This document shows positions 1-6,477 of a stretch of DNA of 9,196 nt, one piece after another. Position 1 is the stretch's first letter; every line of letters starts with the position of its first letter. The notes below the pieces were generated by a model, which was not told where the DNA came from, made no database searches, and saw nothing but the letters and a program-made list of their open reading frames with translations. This DNA comes from Desulfobulbaceae bacterium (GTDB lineage: Bacteria; Desulfobacterota; Desulfobulbia; Desulfobulbales; SURF-16), in the NCBI GenBank assembly GCA_024763495.1, contig JANTFJ010000085.1:1-9196 (forward strand), in the 5' to 3' direction. Made by a program: the position numbers and the translations under genes.

Positions 1-31
1 AAATATATGCATCATGATTGCAGATTCAACT

Positions 32-53
32 GCCCCGAAGGGGCCTCTTTTTT
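32..53 (+). terminator. Rho-independent terminator of an upstream gene
   Basis: A perfect 5-bp GC stem (GCCCC, loop GAA, GGGGC) is followed directly by CTCTTTTTT. This is the standard intrinsic terminator layout on the + strand and probably ends a gene lying left of the window. The rest of 1-98 holds no gene I can recognise. Confidence 0.6.
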
Positions 54-98
54 CAAGCTGAGTCTTGGAAAAAAGCTTAGAGACTTAAATGTTGCAAC

Positions 99-123
99 GA
101 TTTACTCCCTGGTGAACGGTTAC
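99..123 (+). repeat. Short dispersed repeat, copy 1
   Basis: The segment starting GATTTACTCCCTGG and ending GAACGGTTAC resembles the reverse complement of 4515-4544, which contains GTTCGCCCCAGAGGGTAAAT. A partial form, TTCGCCCCACCAGG, appears near 255-268. It abuts the element end at 124-167, so it may be an internal module of the same mosaic elements. The similarity is short and gapped. Confidence 0.35.
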
Positions 124-167
124 GACAGGCTGAACGCGGAAATATGCGGTACCCTGTGAGCAGTTAC
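124..167 (-). mobile_element. Partial MITE-like element, one end only
   Basis: The stretch matches the right end of the complete element at 4308-4465: both share ACAGGCTGA-CGCGGAAAT, then a CGGT-CCCTGTGAGCAGTTAC terminus. Read on the minus strand, the end is GTAACTGCTCACAGGG. The matching hairpin arm, which lies about 35 nt away in the complete copy, is missing from 1-123, and no copy of the following 8 bp (TAAACGAG) occurs upstream. I read this as a truncated or recombined copy. Confidence 0.6.
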
Positions 168-178
168 TAAACGAGTAC

Positions 179-221
179 AAAAAAGGCCGACTCAACAGTT
201 AAAAATATTGAGTCGGCCTTT
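179..221 (-). terminator. Strong terminator, probably for nhaD
   Basis: A perfect 14-bp stem (182-195 AAAGGCCGACTCAA with 208-221) has a 12-nt loop. On the minus strand the stem is followed by a run of six T (complement of 179-184). On the plus strand only a short T run follows, so the minus direction is favoured, although it could work both ways. The next minus-strand gene upstream is nhaD, whose stop lies about 280 bp away with a repeat element between. Confidence 0.7.
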
Positions 222-285
222 AAGTTGAACAGTTTCAGGACAGTGGTTGTAATAGTTTTTCGCCCCACCAGGATAGTTACAAATG

Positions 286-340
286 GTAATTATTCAGCTA
301 TAGCCCATCTTCGAGCATTTGGGCTTTCTCGAATAGCATT
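286..340 (+). repeat. GTAA-ended 55-bp repeat module, copy 1
   Basis: This 55-bp segment starts GTAATTATTCAGCTATA and ends TCGAATAGCATT. It aligns without gaps to 6019-6073 at 44 of 55 positions. In the other copy it is the left terminus of a 550-bp inverted-repeat-bounded element, so here it is probably the end of a related element. No matching opposite end or target duplication was found nearby. Confidence 0.65.
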
Positions 341-344
341 TGAC

Positions 345-494
345 AGCGCTCAATAAAGTACACCCGGACAGCGACACCCCATAACTGAAGGGGTTCAGGG
401 GACACCGACATGCGCGTGCCTCAAGCCCTGCGATAATAGATTGGCATATCGCAGGGTTGAAGGATGTGCAGGGCGGTGTGCATAAAGTGCTTAC
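345..494 (-). repeat. Long palindromic repeat, copy A
   Basis: Read on the minus strand, this copy starts GTAAGCACTTTATGCACACC and folds into one long imperfect hairpin with arms 402-435 and 447-480. The inner 10 bp, CCCTGCGATA with TATCGCAGGG, are perfect and enclose an 11-nt loop. The outer arms share ACACCG and other stretches, with some mismatches. Beyond the hairpin, 345-388 also matches the tail of copy B (4675-4718), including CCCCATAACTG and CTCAATAAAG. The copy ends 11 bp from the nhaD stop and lies between nhaD and its probable terminator. Confidence 0.8.
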
Positions 495-504
495 TCATTT
501 TCTA

Positions 505-1935
505 TTAATGAAATAAACTACTGTTTAAAAACATATGGACGTAAATTGAGGCGGCATAACCTAAAGCCACAACCGGGGTCCATTTAAGATGAGCGCCAAA
601 GGTATAAACGCCACGGGCCGTACCCATGAGAGCTACACCGGCAGCCGAACCAATGGAGAGCAAAGAGCCGCCAACTCCGGCTGTCAGGGTAACCAGCAGC
701 CATTGCCCCAGAGACATATGAGGTTCCATGGTCAAAACCGCGAACATAACCGGAATATTGTCAACAATAGCAGACAGGATACCTACCAGCACGTTGGCGT
801 AAGTAGCGCCCAGGCCGTCATACATCTGGTGAGAAACCATTGCCAGGTAACCAAATTGGGAAAGTCCGCCAACACAGAGGATAACACCATAGAAAAAGAG
901 CAGGGTATCCCATTCTGCCCGGGCAACCTTTCTGAAAATATCAAAGGGATCGTCCGGACATTCTGTTGAAATTCCCAAGGGCCGGTCATATTCAATCGCC
1001 CGTTTTTCCCTGACCTTTATATAATAGGAGAAAAAACCAAGGTAAGAAAGACCCAGCATCATGCCCGCGGCCGGCGGCAGATCAAGAAAGTTATGAAAAG
1101 AAACCGCTGTAATGATAGTCATCAGGAAGAGAAACATTATCCGTTTGGCCCCGAATTTCATGTGGATCGTTTCAGCCATGGCCTTAGGGGTTTCCTTGGA
1201 GATACACAGGCTCATGATTGCGGCAGGAACCACCCAGTTAAACAGGGCCGGGACAAAAAGACAAAAGAAATCACTAAAAGCGGCCTGGCCCTTCTGCCAG
1301 ACCATCAGGGTGGTTATATCGCCAAAGGGTGAAAAAGCGCCACCGGCATTAGCGCCGACAACAATATTGATGCAGGCCAGAGCAACAAATTTTTTATTGT
1401 CTTTGGCAACGGCCATGACAACCGCCCCCATGAGAAGAGCAGTTGTCAGATTATCCGCTATCGGAGAGATAACAAAAGCGAGGAAGCCGGTAATCCAGAA
1501 AACTATCCGCAGTGAAAAACCACGGGAAACCAGCCAGGAACGCAGGGCCTGAAAGACATTACGTTCATCCATCGAGTTAATATAAGTCATGGCGGAGAGC
1601 AGGAAGAGCATCAACTCGGCATACTCGGTTATATTGTGGATAATGCCATGGTGTGCCTCTTCAGCCGGTATTCCCACCTGCCGGTAAGTCAAGGCAAGCA
1701 GTACCCAGATGATTCCGGCAGCCATCATGACCGGCTTACTTTTTCGTAAATGCGATTTTTCTTCAAAGATGACCAGGATGTAGGCAAAAACAAAAAGGGC
1801 TACAGAAGCATAGCCCAGAGTAGTTGAGGTCAGGCTCACCGCTTCACCAGCATGTTCACCATGTCCTGACGCCAGGGCCAGGGCCGGAACAATGATGGTT
1901 AAAAGAAAAGCAAGACCCCCGGTTAATGATTTCAT
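505..1935 (-). CDS. nhaD: NhaD-type Na+/H+ antiporter
   Basis: Inner-membrane antiporter of the ArsB/NhaD superfamily that exports Na+ (and usually Li+) in exchange for protons. The 476-residue protein begins with a hydrophobic, signal-like segment (about 5-22) followed by a His-rich stretch (SGHGEHAGE), then about a dozen membrane segments. Two family signatures are visible: the SPIADNLTTA region with D161 and N162, and NIVVGANAGGAFSPFGDITT with SPFGD at 202-206. Both belong to the conserved polar core of NhaD proteins. The start is supported by GGAG at 1946-1949, 10 nt upstream. It follows the SLC13 gene on the same strand after 175 bp containing a nested inverted repeat, so it may be co-transcribed or have its own promoter. 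Length is normal for the family and no damage is seen. Ion specificity cannot be read from the sequence. Confidence 0.93.
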   Translation of the reverse strand: MKSLTGGLAFLLTIIVPALALASGHGEHAGEAVSLTSTTLGYASVALFVFAYILVIFEEKSHLRKSKPVMMAAGIIWVLLALTYRQVGIPAEEAHHGIIHNITEYAELMLFLLSAMTYINSMDERNVFQALRSWLVSRGFSLRIVFWITGFLAFVISPIADNLTTALLMGAVVMAVAKDNKKFVALACINIVVGANAGGAFSPFGDITTLMVWQKGQAAFSDFFCLFVPALFNWVVPAAIMSLCISKETPKAMAETIHMKFGAKRIMFLFLMTIITAVSFHNFLDLPPAAGMMLGLSYLGFFSYYIKVREKRAIEYDRPLGISTECPDDPFDIFRKVARAEWDTLLFFYGVILCVGGLSQFGYLAMVSHQMYDGLGATYANVLVGILSAIVDNIPVMFAVLTMEPHMSLGQWLLVTLTAGVGGSLLSIGSAAGVALMGTARGVYTFGAHLKWTPVVALGYAASIYVHMFLNSSLFH

Positions 1936-1970
1936 AATGTAAAAACTCCGTTATTGATTTATAGCGGTCA

Positions 1971-2078
1971 GCCCTCAGTTGTCCGCTGACAAAGGCACAT
2001 AAGCCATGTCTAAGTTGATTTACAACAAAGAACATGGCTTATTACCAATTCGTCGTCTAAATGCCGACAACTGAAGGC
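1971..2078 (-). promoter_or_regulatory. Nested inverted repeat in the nhaD leader
   Basis: Two inverted repeats are nested. The outer one is GCCCTCAGTTGTC (1971-1983) with GACAACTGAAGGC (2066-2078), 12 of 13 paired. The inner one is ATAAGCCATGT (1999-2009) with ACATGGCTTAT (2032-2042), perfect over 11 bp. No T run follows on the minus strand, so a simple terminator for the SLC13 gene is unlikely. The structure ends about 35 bp before the nhaD start. A TATAAA box (minus strand, 1958-1963) lies just past it without a convincing -35. It could be an attenuator, a structured leader, an operator or an mRNA-processing hairpin. Confidence 0.5.
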
Positions 2079-2110
2079 CAAGAGCTGATTAAATGATTTG
2101 TAGAATAGAA

Positions 2111-4081
2111 TTAATAGAACATATACAGCATGCCGATTAAGACCACTAGAAATAGAATTGTCATGCCAAATCCAGCCCGGGCGTAATCGGTTGTGCGATA
2201 TCCACCGGGACGCATGATAAGGGCATTAACCTGATGGGTCGGCAGGACAAAGGTGTTGGATGCGGCAAGGGCAACCACCATTGCGGTTATTCTGGGATCG
2301 GAACCTGCCTGGACAGCCATGGACATACAGAGAGGAACAAGGAGAACTGTTGCGCCGACATTGGAAACTACCAGGGTGAAAAACGAGGTTAACAGGCCAA
2401 CAACAAGCAGAAAAACAATGTTTGGAACCGTGCCGATGGCATTCATGATTGTCGTGGCAATCCATGCTGCGGCCCCGGTTTTCTGGAAGGCAAGACCAAG
2501 GGGAATCAGGCCGCCAAGGAGGAAAACCGTCATCCAGTCAACAGACAAATATGCCTCATCAATAGAAATGACCTTGGTCAGGATCATCCCCAGTGCTCCA
2601 GTGAGCAGACAGACGGAAAGGGAAAGTTTCATGGGGAAACCGAGCATGGCGGTAAGGGGTTCGAAACCCAGAACCAGGGCAATAGCGATACCAAGCCAGA
2701 TTACGGCTGTGCGGGCTTTATCCTCCCGCATAATCTCACCCATAATGTCAGTGGTAAAAGTGAATGCCGCTTTCTTTTTCAAGGCATGGAAAAATTGCCA
2801 GCGGCCAAAAAGAAGTAAGGCATCACCAGGCTTTAATACTTCTTCGCTCACATCCTGGAACTGACAGGCACCGTCACGACAGAGAACAACAGGAACCACA
2901 TGATGAGTTTTTCGGAAACGAAGCTCGCTTAAAGTTTTTCCAACCAGCTCGGAACGGGGAGTAACAATACCCTCAAGGATACCGGCATTATTAGGTGAAA
3001 AATCCTCGGCAAACACATCAAGATCATCTTTAAAAGTAAGACCATGATCATCAGCAAATTGCTTTATCCGCTGGCCGTTACCAACAACGGCAAGAGTCGT
3101 GCCTCCCTTGATAATGTCATCACGAGTAGGAGCAAAATTTTTATGGTTATTGTCGGATATTCCGGCAATAGTTACATGATACTTGGTACGGACATGAAGT
3201 TTCAGGAGATTCTGGGAAACAAAATCCTGGGGAACATCAATTTCGAAGATACCGGCAATCTCCTGATAAGTGTCGGCAATTGAGGAAGGAAGCAGACTGC
3301 TTTCCTCCTGGCCGCCGCCCTTGGGCAGAATAAAACGACCGAGAATAATAAAGTAAACAATAGCCGCAACTACCAGCGCAACACCAATAGGAGTCTGGGT
3401 AAAAAGGCCAAGAGGCTCAACCTCGACGCCCAGCAGGCCGAGGCTGTTTGACTGATCAATCAGGTCATTAAGCAGAATTGTCGGACTGGCACCAACCAGG
3501 GTGATAGTACCGCCGATAATAGCACAGAAACCCATGGGCATCAGGATACGCGAAACCGGAATGCCGGTCTGCCTGCCGATTCGAATTGCTGCCGGCATAA
3601 ATAATGCCGCTGCCCCGATATTCTGCATGAAACTTGAAATAAAGGCTACTGTTGCCGAAATCAGGGTCATTATTCTACTTTCCGATTTACCGGCAATTTT
3701 TAAAATATTACGGGCAAGGACATTCATGCAGCCTGTCTTATCCAGTCCCGCACCGATGATAATAACTGCTATAATTGACACAACAGCGTTACTGGACAGT
3801 CCGCTGATTGCCTCTTTCGGGGTTACAACACCGAGGATAGGCAGAATAACCATCATAATCCAGCCGACAACATCCACCCTCACCCATTCAAAGATAAACA
3901 TCAGGATCGCCATGACCAGAACTGCCATGACAATTCCCATATCCTTGGTAAAGGCAATTTTGTCGGCACTCTCAGCTGTGTCAGCAACGGCATCAGCAGC
4001 AAAGGAAAATCCACAGCCGAATAAAATACCCAGCAGGATGATCCCGAAAAAACAAAGAAATTTTCGTTTCTCAATTCCCAT
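2111..4081 (-). CDS. SLC13/DASS-family permease with two RCK_C domains
   Basis: Inner-membrane, probably Na+-coupled, anion transporter of the SLC13 (divalent anion:sodium symporter) type; sulfate or dicarboxylates are typical family substrates, but the substrate here is unknown. With the start used, the protein has 656 residues: a signal-like segment (about 7-28), a first membrane half (about 47-252), a soluble insert with two RCK_C/TrkA-C domains (about 275-350 and 368-438), and a second membrane half (about 456-656). The repeated ion-site hairpins appear as SFMQNIGAAA (150-159) and VSNVGAT (572-578). RCK_C inserts are typical of bacterial SLC13 relatives resembling the SAC1/SLT group. The ATG at 4081 is chosen over one 21 codons upstream because GGGAGG (4089-4094) stands 7 nt before it and homology starts there. 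nhaD follows on the same strand. Confidence 0.9.
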   Translation of the reverse strand: MGIEKRKFLCFFGIILLGILFGCGFSFAADAVADTAESADKIAFTKDMGIVMAVLVMAILMFIFEWVRVDVVGWIMMVILPILGVVTPKEAISGLSSNAVVSIIAVIIIGAGLDKTGCMNVLARNILKIAGKSESRIMTLISATVAFISSFMQNIGAAALFMPAAIRIGRQTGIPVSRILMPMGFCAIIGGTITLVGASPTILLNDLIDQSNSLGLLGVEVEPLGLFTQTPIGVALVVAAIVYFIILGRFILPKGGGQEESSLLPSSIADTYQEIAGIFEIDVPQDFVSQNLLKLHVRTKYHVTIAGISDNNHKNFAPTRDDIIKGGTTLAVVGNGQRIKQFADDHGLTFKDDLDVFAEDFSPNNAGILEGIVTPRSELVGKTLSELRFRKTHHVVPVVLCRDGACQFQDVSEEVLKPGDALLLFGRWQFFHALKKKAAFTFTTDIMGEIMREDKARTAVIWLGIAIALVLGFEPLTAMLGFPMKLSLSVCLLTGALGMILTKVISIDEAYLSVDWMTVFLLGGLIPLGLAFQKTGAAAWIATTIMNAIGTVPNIVFLLVVGLLTSFFTLVVSNVGATVLLVPLCMSMAVQAGSDPRITAMVVALAASNTFVLPTHQVNALIMRPGGYRTTDYARAGFGMTILFLVVLIGMLYMFY

Positions 4082-4148
4082 TCTTCTTCCTCCCTTGGAA
4101 CTCGCGCAAAAATAATTTCGCGTTATGCGGTGCAATCCGGACATTAAG

Positions 4149-4220
4149 GGGAAAACGATCTTAAATTATGAACGCTAAACTAAAGCTTGCTGCACCTGCA
4201 CGCAATCAGATCGTTTTTCC
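4149..4220 (-). promoter_or_regulatory. Inverted repeat in the SLC13 gene leader
   Basis: GGGAAAACGATCT (4149-4161) pairs with AGATCGTTTTTCC (4208-4220), 12 of 13 positions, around a 46-nt interior. On the minus strand this lies 68-139 nt before the permease start codon, in the expected 5' untranslated region, so it could be a structured leader or a long-range operator. The stem matches no riboswitch class I can name, and no clear -35/-10 pair was found upstream. Confidence 0.4.
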
Positions 4221-4248
4221 AAATGTTCTCATCACTCCTTTTCCTGCA

Positions 4249-4274
4249 AATTTATTTTTGAATGAGCCCTTAAT
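4249..4274 (+). repeat. 26-bp dispersed repeat, copy 1
   Basis: A 26-bp segment beginning AATTTATTTTTGAATGAGCC is found again at 6452-6477 with a single A/G difference, in the same strand orientation. The flanks of the two copies are unrelated. It may be a solo end left by an insertion sequence, or a shared binding site. The copies lie about 170-180 bp upstream of the SLC13 and glycosyltransferase start codons respectively, but in opposite orientation relative to the genes. Confidence 0.65.
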
Positions 4275-4307
4275 AAAATTATAATAATTATATCTTTAAA
4301 ATATTTT

Positions 4308-4465
4308 GTAACTACTCATGGGGTAAGCGCCTGATGTATGCAAATCTCAGTATTTGTATCTGGTTGCTGGGTGCCGGAGATTTTCGTGATCAGACTGGCG
4401 CAGCATACCGGTGCTACGTAAAACAGGCTGATCGCGGAAATCTCCGGTGCCCTGTGAGCAGTTAC
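4308..4465. mobile_element. 158-bp MITE-like element with exact 8-bp TSD
   Basis: The terminal inverted repeats are GTAACTACTCATGGGG at the left and, on the minus strand, GTAACTGCTCACAGGG at the right (13 of 16 identical). The element is flanked on both sides by the identical octamer AATATTTT (4300-4307 and 4466-4473), a clear target-site duplication. Internally a 25-bp inverted repeat (4369-4393 with 4428-4452) has 21 strict pairs plus four G-T-type positions, around a loop with a smaller AGCA/TGCT hairpin. No coding sequence is credible. GTAA termini and 8-bp duplications are known for IS66-family elements, so mobilisation by an IS66-like transposase acting in trans is a reasonable inference. 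Confidence 0.85.
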
Positions 4466-4514
4466 AATATTTTTAATGTCACTCCAGTCGTCTGGTGCCT
4501 ATTTATGGAAAAGG

Positions 4515-4544
4515 GATTTACCGTTCGCCCCAGAGGGTAAATAC
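4515..4544 (-). repeat. Short dispersed repeat, copy 2
   Basis: The reverse complement resembles 99-123 (shared ATTTAC, CTGG, GAACGGT in order). The segment is itself a small imperfect palindrome, TTTACC with GGTAAA. It lies between the MITE-like element and palindromic copy B. Similarity is gapped and the call is tentative. Confidence 0.35.
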
Positions 4545-4568
4545 AACTTCAGGAAAGCATCCTGAAAG

Positions 4569-4718
4569 GTAAGCTTCCATGAATATCACCCTGCACGCGC
4601 TTCAACCCTGCGATATCCCAATGTATTATCGCAGGGTGAAGAGCGCATGCAGGACGGCATCCCAGAATCCCTTACAGTTATGGGGTTGTCGACACCTGGG
4701 CGCTCTTTATTGAGTGCT
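4569..4718 (+). repeat. Long palindromic repeat, copy B
   Basis: The copy starts GTAAGCTTCCATGAATATCA. The hairpin arms are about 4583-4615 and 4627-4660, with a perfect inner stem (ACCCTGCGATA with TATCGCAGGGT) and a second helix formed by TGCACGCGCT with AGCGCATGCA (one mismatch), separated by a small internal loop. The tail 4675-4718 matches copy A (345-388, reversed), including CAGTTATGGGG and CTTTATTGAG. It lies between the SLC13 gene and the 3' end of kdsB. From 4719 to 4882 nothing recognisable is present. Confidence 0.8.
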
Positions 4719-4882
4719 CTCCCTTAAACTGTTTTCCTGAACCATCAAATCGTGACAAGTTAAATAGCTGTGTATTCATAGCGCTAAAGTTGAGAAAGTC
4801 AAGAGGAAATGTGAAAATTATTACGAATAAACACCTTCTTCGAAATGGATAACGGGCAGGAACATTACTCAAATGTTTTTTA

Positions 4883-5659
4883 TCATGGCATGTTTTCGGG
4901 GGAAACGGTCATGTCATGCTTTTTGGACATAATTTTTGTCACAAGCTCAATATCCTCGGGTCGATCAACCCCATGACTCCTATAAGTTGTTTTGACTATA
5001 TGGATTGGAATGCCATGCTCCAGCAATCGTAACTGTTCAAGTTTTTCTTTTTTTTCAAGAATGCCTGAGGTCAGGGAAACATAGCGTTCGAGGGCATGCA
5101 TCCGAAAAGCATAAATGCCGATATGGCCATAGTAGCAGCCATCAGGCTCCCCTGAGCGCGGATAAGGGATAACCGCCCGTGAAAAATATAATGCCCTGTT
5201 CTCATTATCCAGAACAACCTTGACCTGATCCGGGTTCCGGGCTTCCTGAAAGCTGATTTCCCTGGCCAGGGTAGTCACCTGCACATCACGGCATTGAAAA
5301 GGCTCAACCAGATCTTCCAGCATTGCCGGCTCTAATGCCGGTTCATCTCCCTGAATATTTATGACCACGGCATTACCGGGAATTTTTAATTTTTGAGCCG
5401 CTTCCAGAACTCTTTCCGTGCCACAGGTATGGGTGCTGCTGGTCATCAGCACGTCAATGTTAAACTCTTCGGCAGTAGCAAAAATTCTCTCGTCGTCAGT
5501 TGCCAGCACAACTTTATTTAATTGATTACATTGGTTGGCCCTGTTATAAACATGCCAGAACATGGGCTTTCCGAGAATTGCCGCCAGAGGTTTTCCCTCA
5601 AAACGGCCAGAGGCATAACGGGCGGGAATTATCCCATAACAAGGAGGAAGTAAACTCAT
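4883..5659 (-). CDS. kdsB: 3-deoxy-manno-octulosonate cytidylyltransferase
   Basis: Cytosolic enzyme that activates Kdo with CTP to give CMP-Kdo, the donor used by the Kdo transferase to build the LPS inner core. The 258 residues fit the usual size of about 250. Visible family motifs are the nucleotide loop IPARYASGRFEGKPL (11-25), ATDD (53-56), a THTCGTER segment (76-83), QGDEP (103-107), KVVLD (137-141), ALYFSRAVIP (156-165), HIGIYAFR (179-186), LEQLRLLE (197-204) and GVDRPED (230-236). The ATG at 5659 is chosen because it places the nucleotide loop at the usual distance from the N terminus; a longer reading frame from a TTG at 5791 adds 44 residues without resemblance to the family. No convincing Shine-Dalgarno site precedes the ATG. 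It is flanked on both sides by repeat elements and appears monocistronic. Confidence 0.93.
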   Translation of the reverse strand: MSLLPPCYGIIPARYASGRFEGKPLAAILGKPMFWHVYNRANQCNQLNKVVLATDDERIFATAEEFNIDVLMTSSTHTCGTERVLEAAQKLKIPGNAVVINIQGDEPALEPAMLEDLVEPFQCRDVQVTTLAREISFQEARNPDQVKVVLDNENRALYFSRAVIPYPRSGEPDGCYYGHIGIYAFRMHALERYVSLTSGILEKKEKLEQLRLLEHGIPIHIVKTTYRSHGVDRPEDIELVTKIMSKKHDMTVSPENMP

Positions 5660-5692
5660 AAATATTACGGTTATATTTTTAGCGTGAAAATA

Positions 5693-5709
5693 CCCCGGCA
5701 GTATCGGGG
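5693..5709 (-). other. Small GC-rich hairpin before kdsB
   Basis: CCCCG (5693-5697) and CGGGG (5705-5709) enclose a 7-nt loop, 34-50 nt upstream of the kdsB start. It would lie in the leader if transcription starts at the candidate promoter near 5762-5791. No T run follows, so it is not an obvious terminator. Weak by itself. Confidence 0.25.
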
Positions 5710-5761
5710 CACAACTCGCATTTTCATGTACGGGGGTGGCTGGCAAAAATTGGATCCAGCC

Positions 5762-5791
5762 ATACTGGTTTAGGCGCTTACAGCCTGTCAA
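5762..5791 (-). promoter_or_regulatory. Candidate sigma70 promoter for kdsB
   Basis: On the minus strand a perfect TTGACA (5791-5786) is followed after 18 nt by CAGTAT (5767-5762), which matches the -10 consensus at only three positions. It would give a leader of about 95 nt. The interval contains GTAAGCGCC, the motif that also starts several repeats here, so part of the promoter region may be repeat-derived. Confidence 0.3.
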
Positions 5792-6018
5792 TAAACAATT
5801 TTATGTCGATTTTATAATTTCTTATAATATCCACATGTTAGCTAAGCCAACAACCTCCCAGGCGATCCATGCTGTGAGCTCTGCATCATGTTTTATCGCT
5901 CAGGGGGCTGAGCTCCTACAGAGACTGAATTTTTCATGAATTACGATGCAGCAATTTACTGCAAAAAGCTTCTTTTCCCAAGTGAAGTGCCTTACTCCTG
6001 AATTACTGTTAAAAAATT
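5792..6018. other. Non-coding divergent spacer
   Basis: Between the candidate kdsB promoter and the large element at 6019 I see no gene, RNA or strong hairpin. It holds an AT-rich stretch near 5800-5835, two GAGCTC sites about 30 bp apart, and a weak TGCAG...CTGCA pair near 5946-5962. Short reading frames here show no protein-like features. Confidence 0.4.
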
Positions 6019-6086
6019 GTAACTGTTCAGCTATATTTCATCTTGGCCCATTTGAGCCTTTTCGAATAGCATTATATGCATTGAAG

Positions 6087-6196
6087 GTAAGCGCTCCATG
6101 AACACCACCCTGCATGTGCTTCATCCCTGCGATATACCGATGTATTATCGCAGGACGTAGAATACGCACATGGCGGTGTCCCTGAATCCATTATAC
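6087..6196 (+). repeat. Long palindromic repeat, copy C
   Basis: The copy starts GTAAGCGCTCCATGAACACC, nearly identical to copy D. Arms are about 6101-6134 and 6146-6180; the inner CCTGCGATA with TATCGCAGG is perfect, and TAC with GTA can extend it to a CGAT tetraloop with one bulged T. After GAATCC the sequence departs from copies A and B, so the shared tail is absent. It lies inside the 550-bp inverted-repeat-bounded element, between divergent kdsB and the glycosyltransferase gene. Confidence 0.8.
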
Positions 6197-6451
6197 TATT
6201 TTAAAAGGACTGTATAGTAAAATTGGATATAAATTTCAAGACGGAAACAGGAAACAGCCATGTGATCGGAAAAATAATTGACAGAACATAAAAATGATGA
6301 AAAGAAGGATGTGATAATTGTAACTGTCGGGATAAAAACACGAAATTGAGTAGATGAGCTCAATAACAGTAAACATTCGGTTAACCCATTCAAGCACGGA
6401 TTGTTTTTGCCTGAATTTCTTGTTTTTTATTGCAGGAGGTTAGTCCCTTAG

Positions 6452-6477
6452 AATTTATTTTTGAGTGAGCCCTTAAT
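6452..6477 (+). repeat. 26-bp dispersed repeat, copy 2
   Basis: Identical to 4249-4274 except for one G/A change, and in the same orientation. The neighbouring sequence is different, so the repeat is dispersed rather than part of a longer duplication. It lies inside the 550-bp element. Confidence 0.65.

Noticed and set aside
402..480. Palindrome as an integron attC site
   Set aside because: The ends lack the GTTRRRY/RYYYAAC core sites, and no integrase or cassette layout is present.
589..1552. Plus-strand reading frames opposite nhaD
   Set aside because: They are antisense shadows of a clear membrane transporter gene and show no protein family features.
4082..4144. 21-residue longer start for the SLC13 permease
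   Set aside because: A strong GGGAGG site lies 7 nt before the internal ATG at 4081, and the signal-like segment follows it at normal spacing.
4334..4540. 68-codon plus-strand reading frame
   Set aside because: It runs through both arms of the MITE-like element and across the target duplication, so it is a by-product of the repeat rather than a gene.
4675..4735. Tail of copy B as a relative of the 26-bp repeat
   Set aside because: On the minus strand both contain TTAAGGG followed by CACTCAA and TAAA, but the spacing differs and the match is broken, so common origin is not supported.
5641..5648. Perfect AAGGAGGA on the plus strand
   Set aside because: No ATG, GTG or TTG follows at a suitable distance. 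It is the complement of KdsB codons for Leu-Pro-Pro near the start, so it is coincidental coding sequence.
5660..5791. N-terminal extension of KdsB from a TTG codon
   Set aside because: The added 44 residues have no family resemblance, and the usual KdsB N terminus begins at the ATG at 5659. The TTG coincides with the candidate -35 box.
6196..6393. 65-codon minus-strand reading frame inside the 550-bp element
   Set aside because: It starts in the tail of a repeat, has no recognisable motif or good ribosome site, and its composition looks like translated AT-rich non-coding DNA.
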